Of a DNA stretch of 5,804 nucleotides, positions 4,479-5,804 are shown in pieces. Under the pieces are notes generated by a model. It did not search any database. It saw only the letters and a program-made list of their open reading frames with translations, and had not been told where the DNA came from. The stretch comes from UBA3071 sp965369635 (GTDB lineage: Bacteria > Chloroflexota > Anaerolineae > UBA3071): assembly GCA_965369635.1 (NCBI GenBank), contig CBDURC010000197.1, forward strand, positions 1 to 5,804, read 5' to 3'. Within the stretch, counting starts at the first letter, position 1; the number at the start of each line of letters is the position of its first letter. The translations under genes were made by a program, and so were the position numbers.

Positions 4479-5215
4479 GCTTTGATAGTGTCACGCCCGA
4501 AATCCTGGAGGCGCACCTCACCCCTGAGTGTGACCATCCGCCCGCCCTTGCCGATATCTATCATCGCCTGTTGATATCTGCCCAAAACAGGAGCATGATG
4601 TCTGGAGTGATCGGCAAGGCTATCGATGGCATTGACAGACTGGCACCGCTGCTGTGCGACTTCGACCCCAAGGCAGTCACTGCAAAGCACCACAACTGGG
4701 AAGCAGTACTCAACGACATTGTCGAGCGCCTCCGGCCCAGGGGGAGGATCAACCGCTCAAAGAGAGCCCTTTGGCCGCAGTTCTGCCGGACGATTGCCGC
4801 CGGTGCGCAGTTCCTCGCCCAGTTTGAAAGCGCGGGAGCATTCTACGAGTGGGTCGAGTTCTTTGACCAAGACGACCGCGCTCGTCCTGCGCTGCCGATG
4901 CTCTTGAGCTACGAGATTGACGGCATTGGTTTTACCCTGGCCTGCGACTTCCTCAAGGAGATCGGATACACCAGCTTCGGCAAGCCTGACGTACACCTGA
5001 GGAAGATCTTCGATGCCTTGCTGCTGAGTTCGAATGATCGCGAGTACGTGGTATTCAAAGCGATTGTCAGAGTGGCCGGCAATGTCGGCGTGACACCCTT
5101 CACTGCGGACAGGACCTTTTGGCTGACTGCCAGCGGGAAGTTCTTTCGCGCCGGCTTGCAGATCGATACTGAGAGAGACGCGTTCATCGCCTACGCGCTG
5201 GAACGACTAGATTGA
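4421..5215 (+). CDS. HhH-GPD / DNA-glycosylase-like protein upstream of hsdM
   Basis: This is a 264-residue, probably all-helical soluble protein. AGGAG (4409-4413) stands 7 nt before the ATG. Residues about 158-195 look like the heart of the HhH-GPD superfamily (Nth, OGG1, AlkA): a helix, the hairpin DGIGFTLACDFLKEIGY (167-183), then KPDVHLRKIF with Asp190 where these glycosylases hold the catalytic Asp (compare VPVDVHMWHI in OGG1). At the place of the OGG1 Schiff-base Lys, two residues after GxG, it has Thr172. If active, it would be expected to be a monofunctional glycosylase without lyase activity. There is no Fe-S cysteine set. The N-terminal 150 residues and the tail (TADRTFWLTASGKFF) are not familiar. 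It lies 22 nt before hsdM and overlaps the previous gene by 58 nt. It could be a base-removing accessory of restriction, a repair enzyme, or a DNA-binding protein that kept only the fold. Confidence 0.6.
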   Translation: MDQAQRDRKAYELARAYLLSFDSVTPEILEAHLTPECDHPPALADIYHRLLISAQNRSMMSGVIGKAIDGIDRLAPLLCDFDPKAVTAKHHNWEAVLNDIVERLRPRGRINRSKRALWPQFCRTIAAGAQFLAQFESAGAFYEWVEFFDQDDRARPALPMLLSYEIDGIGFTLACDFLKEIGYTSFGKPDVHLRKIFDALLLSSNDREYVVFKAIVRVAGNVGVTPFTADRTFWLTASGKFFRAGLQIDTERDAFIAYALERLD

Positions 5216-5237
5216 GAACCTGGCACAAGGAGCGTAC

Positions 5238-5804
5238 ATGCCCACCAACAAGACCGAGATCGAAAAGCGTCTCTGGGGCGCGGCCGATGAGCTGCGGGCG
5301 AATTCGCGGCTCAGGTCCTCCGAATACTCCGCCCCCGTCCTGGGGCTGATCTTCCTGCGCTACGCCGACCACAAGTTCGCCCACGCTGAGCGGGAGATCG
5401 AGGCGAAACGGGCCGCGACAGCCACCGACCGCCGCCACCGCCCCATCACCAGGGACGACTACCACGCTTGCGGCGTTCTCTTCATCCCCCCTGAAGCCCG
5501 CTTTGAGCACCTGGTGCAGCTCCCCGAGGGCGAGAACATCGGCAGGGCCATCAACGATGCCATGAAGGCCATCGAGGCGGAGAACCCCGATCTCAGGGAC
5601 GTGCTCCCCAAGACCTACAACCGCATGGACAATGCCACCCTGGTCTCGCTGCTCAGGATGTTCAGCTCTATCCGGATGGACCTGGAGGGCGACGTCTTCG
5701 GCAAGATCTACGAGTACTTCCTGGGCAAGTTCGCCATGAGCGAGGGGCAGCGAGGCGGCGAGTTCTTCACGCCCACGTCTCTCGTTAAGCTGATCGTGGA
5801 GATC
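5238..5804 (+). CDS. hsdM: Type I restriction-modification methyltransferase subunit HsdM, 3' partial
   Basis: The frame is open for 189 codons to the window edge. AAGGAG (5227-5232) lies 5 nt before the ATG. The N-terminal HsdM helical domain is clear: EKRLWGAADELRANSRLRSS, then EYSAPVLGLIFLRYADHKF (residues 29-47), LPKTYNRM, and VFGKIYEYFLGKFA. The last visible residues, GGEFFTPTSLVKLIVEI (173-189), open the N6-adenine methyltransferase domain. The S-adenosylmethionine motif (DPxxGSG type) and the catalytic NPP[YF] motif should lie to the right, outside the window. HsdM pairs with HsdS to methylate adenine at a bipartite site and with HsdR to cut unmodified DNA; hsdS and hsdR are expected downstream. 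It appears to be the third or fourth cistron of the operon starting at 4054. Confidence 0.95.
   Translation, partial: MPTNKTEIEKRLWGAADELRANSRLRSSEYSAPVLGLIFLRYADHKFAHAEREIEAKRAATATDRRHRPITRDDYHACGVLFIPPEARFEHLVQLPEGENIGRAINDAMKAIEAENPDLRDVLPKTYNRMDNATLVSLLRMFSSIRMDLEGDVFGKIYEYFLGKFAMSEGQRGGEFFTPTSLVKLIVEI

Noticed and set aside
5184..5510. 108-codon minus-strand frame opposite hsdM
   Set aside because: It is the antisense shadow of a clearly recognisable HsdM N-terminus.

Overview
The window looks like an accessory stretch of a GC-rich bacterial chromosome (roughly 60% G+C by eye). A DUF4058 protein, an AF2212-type antitoxin, a cobalamin-independent set of housekeeping islands and scattered short palindromic and direct repeats suggest a Chloroflexota-like (or similarly repeat-rich, perhaps planctomycete or cyanobacterial) genome. 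This assignment is an inference from gene families and repeats, not from a marker gene.

Layout. (1) 1-669 (+): the C-terminal part of a DUF4058 protein, cut by the window edge. (2) 778-1279 (-): a VapBC-like toxin-antitoxin locus with its own promoter and a 13-bp palindromic operator. The antitoxin is intact. Its PIN-domain toxin has collapsed to a 115-nt remnant that keeps only the first 10 codons and the last 27 or so, in different frames. (3) 1299-2459 (+): galT, complete and with all zinc and active-site residues, but carrying an in-frame insertion of about 93 nt made of a nested palindromic repeat. (4) 2460-3833: a block on the minus strand holding an unrecognised 120-residue protein and, downstream, a VUT/YhhQ-type queuosine-precursor transporter. 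The block is bracketed by two copies of a 47-bp direct repeat (44/47 identical). (5) 3834-4053: non-coding, repeat-like DNA with strong inverted repeats. (6) 4054-5804 (+): an extended -10 sigma70-type promoter followed by a compact operon: a possible 35-residue leader ORF, an unrecognised 104-residue protein, a 264-residue HhH-GPD/DNA-glycosylase-like protein, and the N-terminal half of hsdM, the type I restriction-modification methyltransferase subunit, which runs off the window.

How the genes fit together. The left half mixes a degraded toxin-antitoxin module with ordinary metabolism (galactose, queuosine precursor uptake) and mobile palindromes. The right end is the start of a defence operon. 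Its most interesting feature is that two uncharacterised genes, one resembling a base-excision glycosylase, are placed ahead of hsdM under one promoter, with a 58-nt gene overlap and a 22-nt gap. They are therefore candidates for accessory parts of the restriction system.
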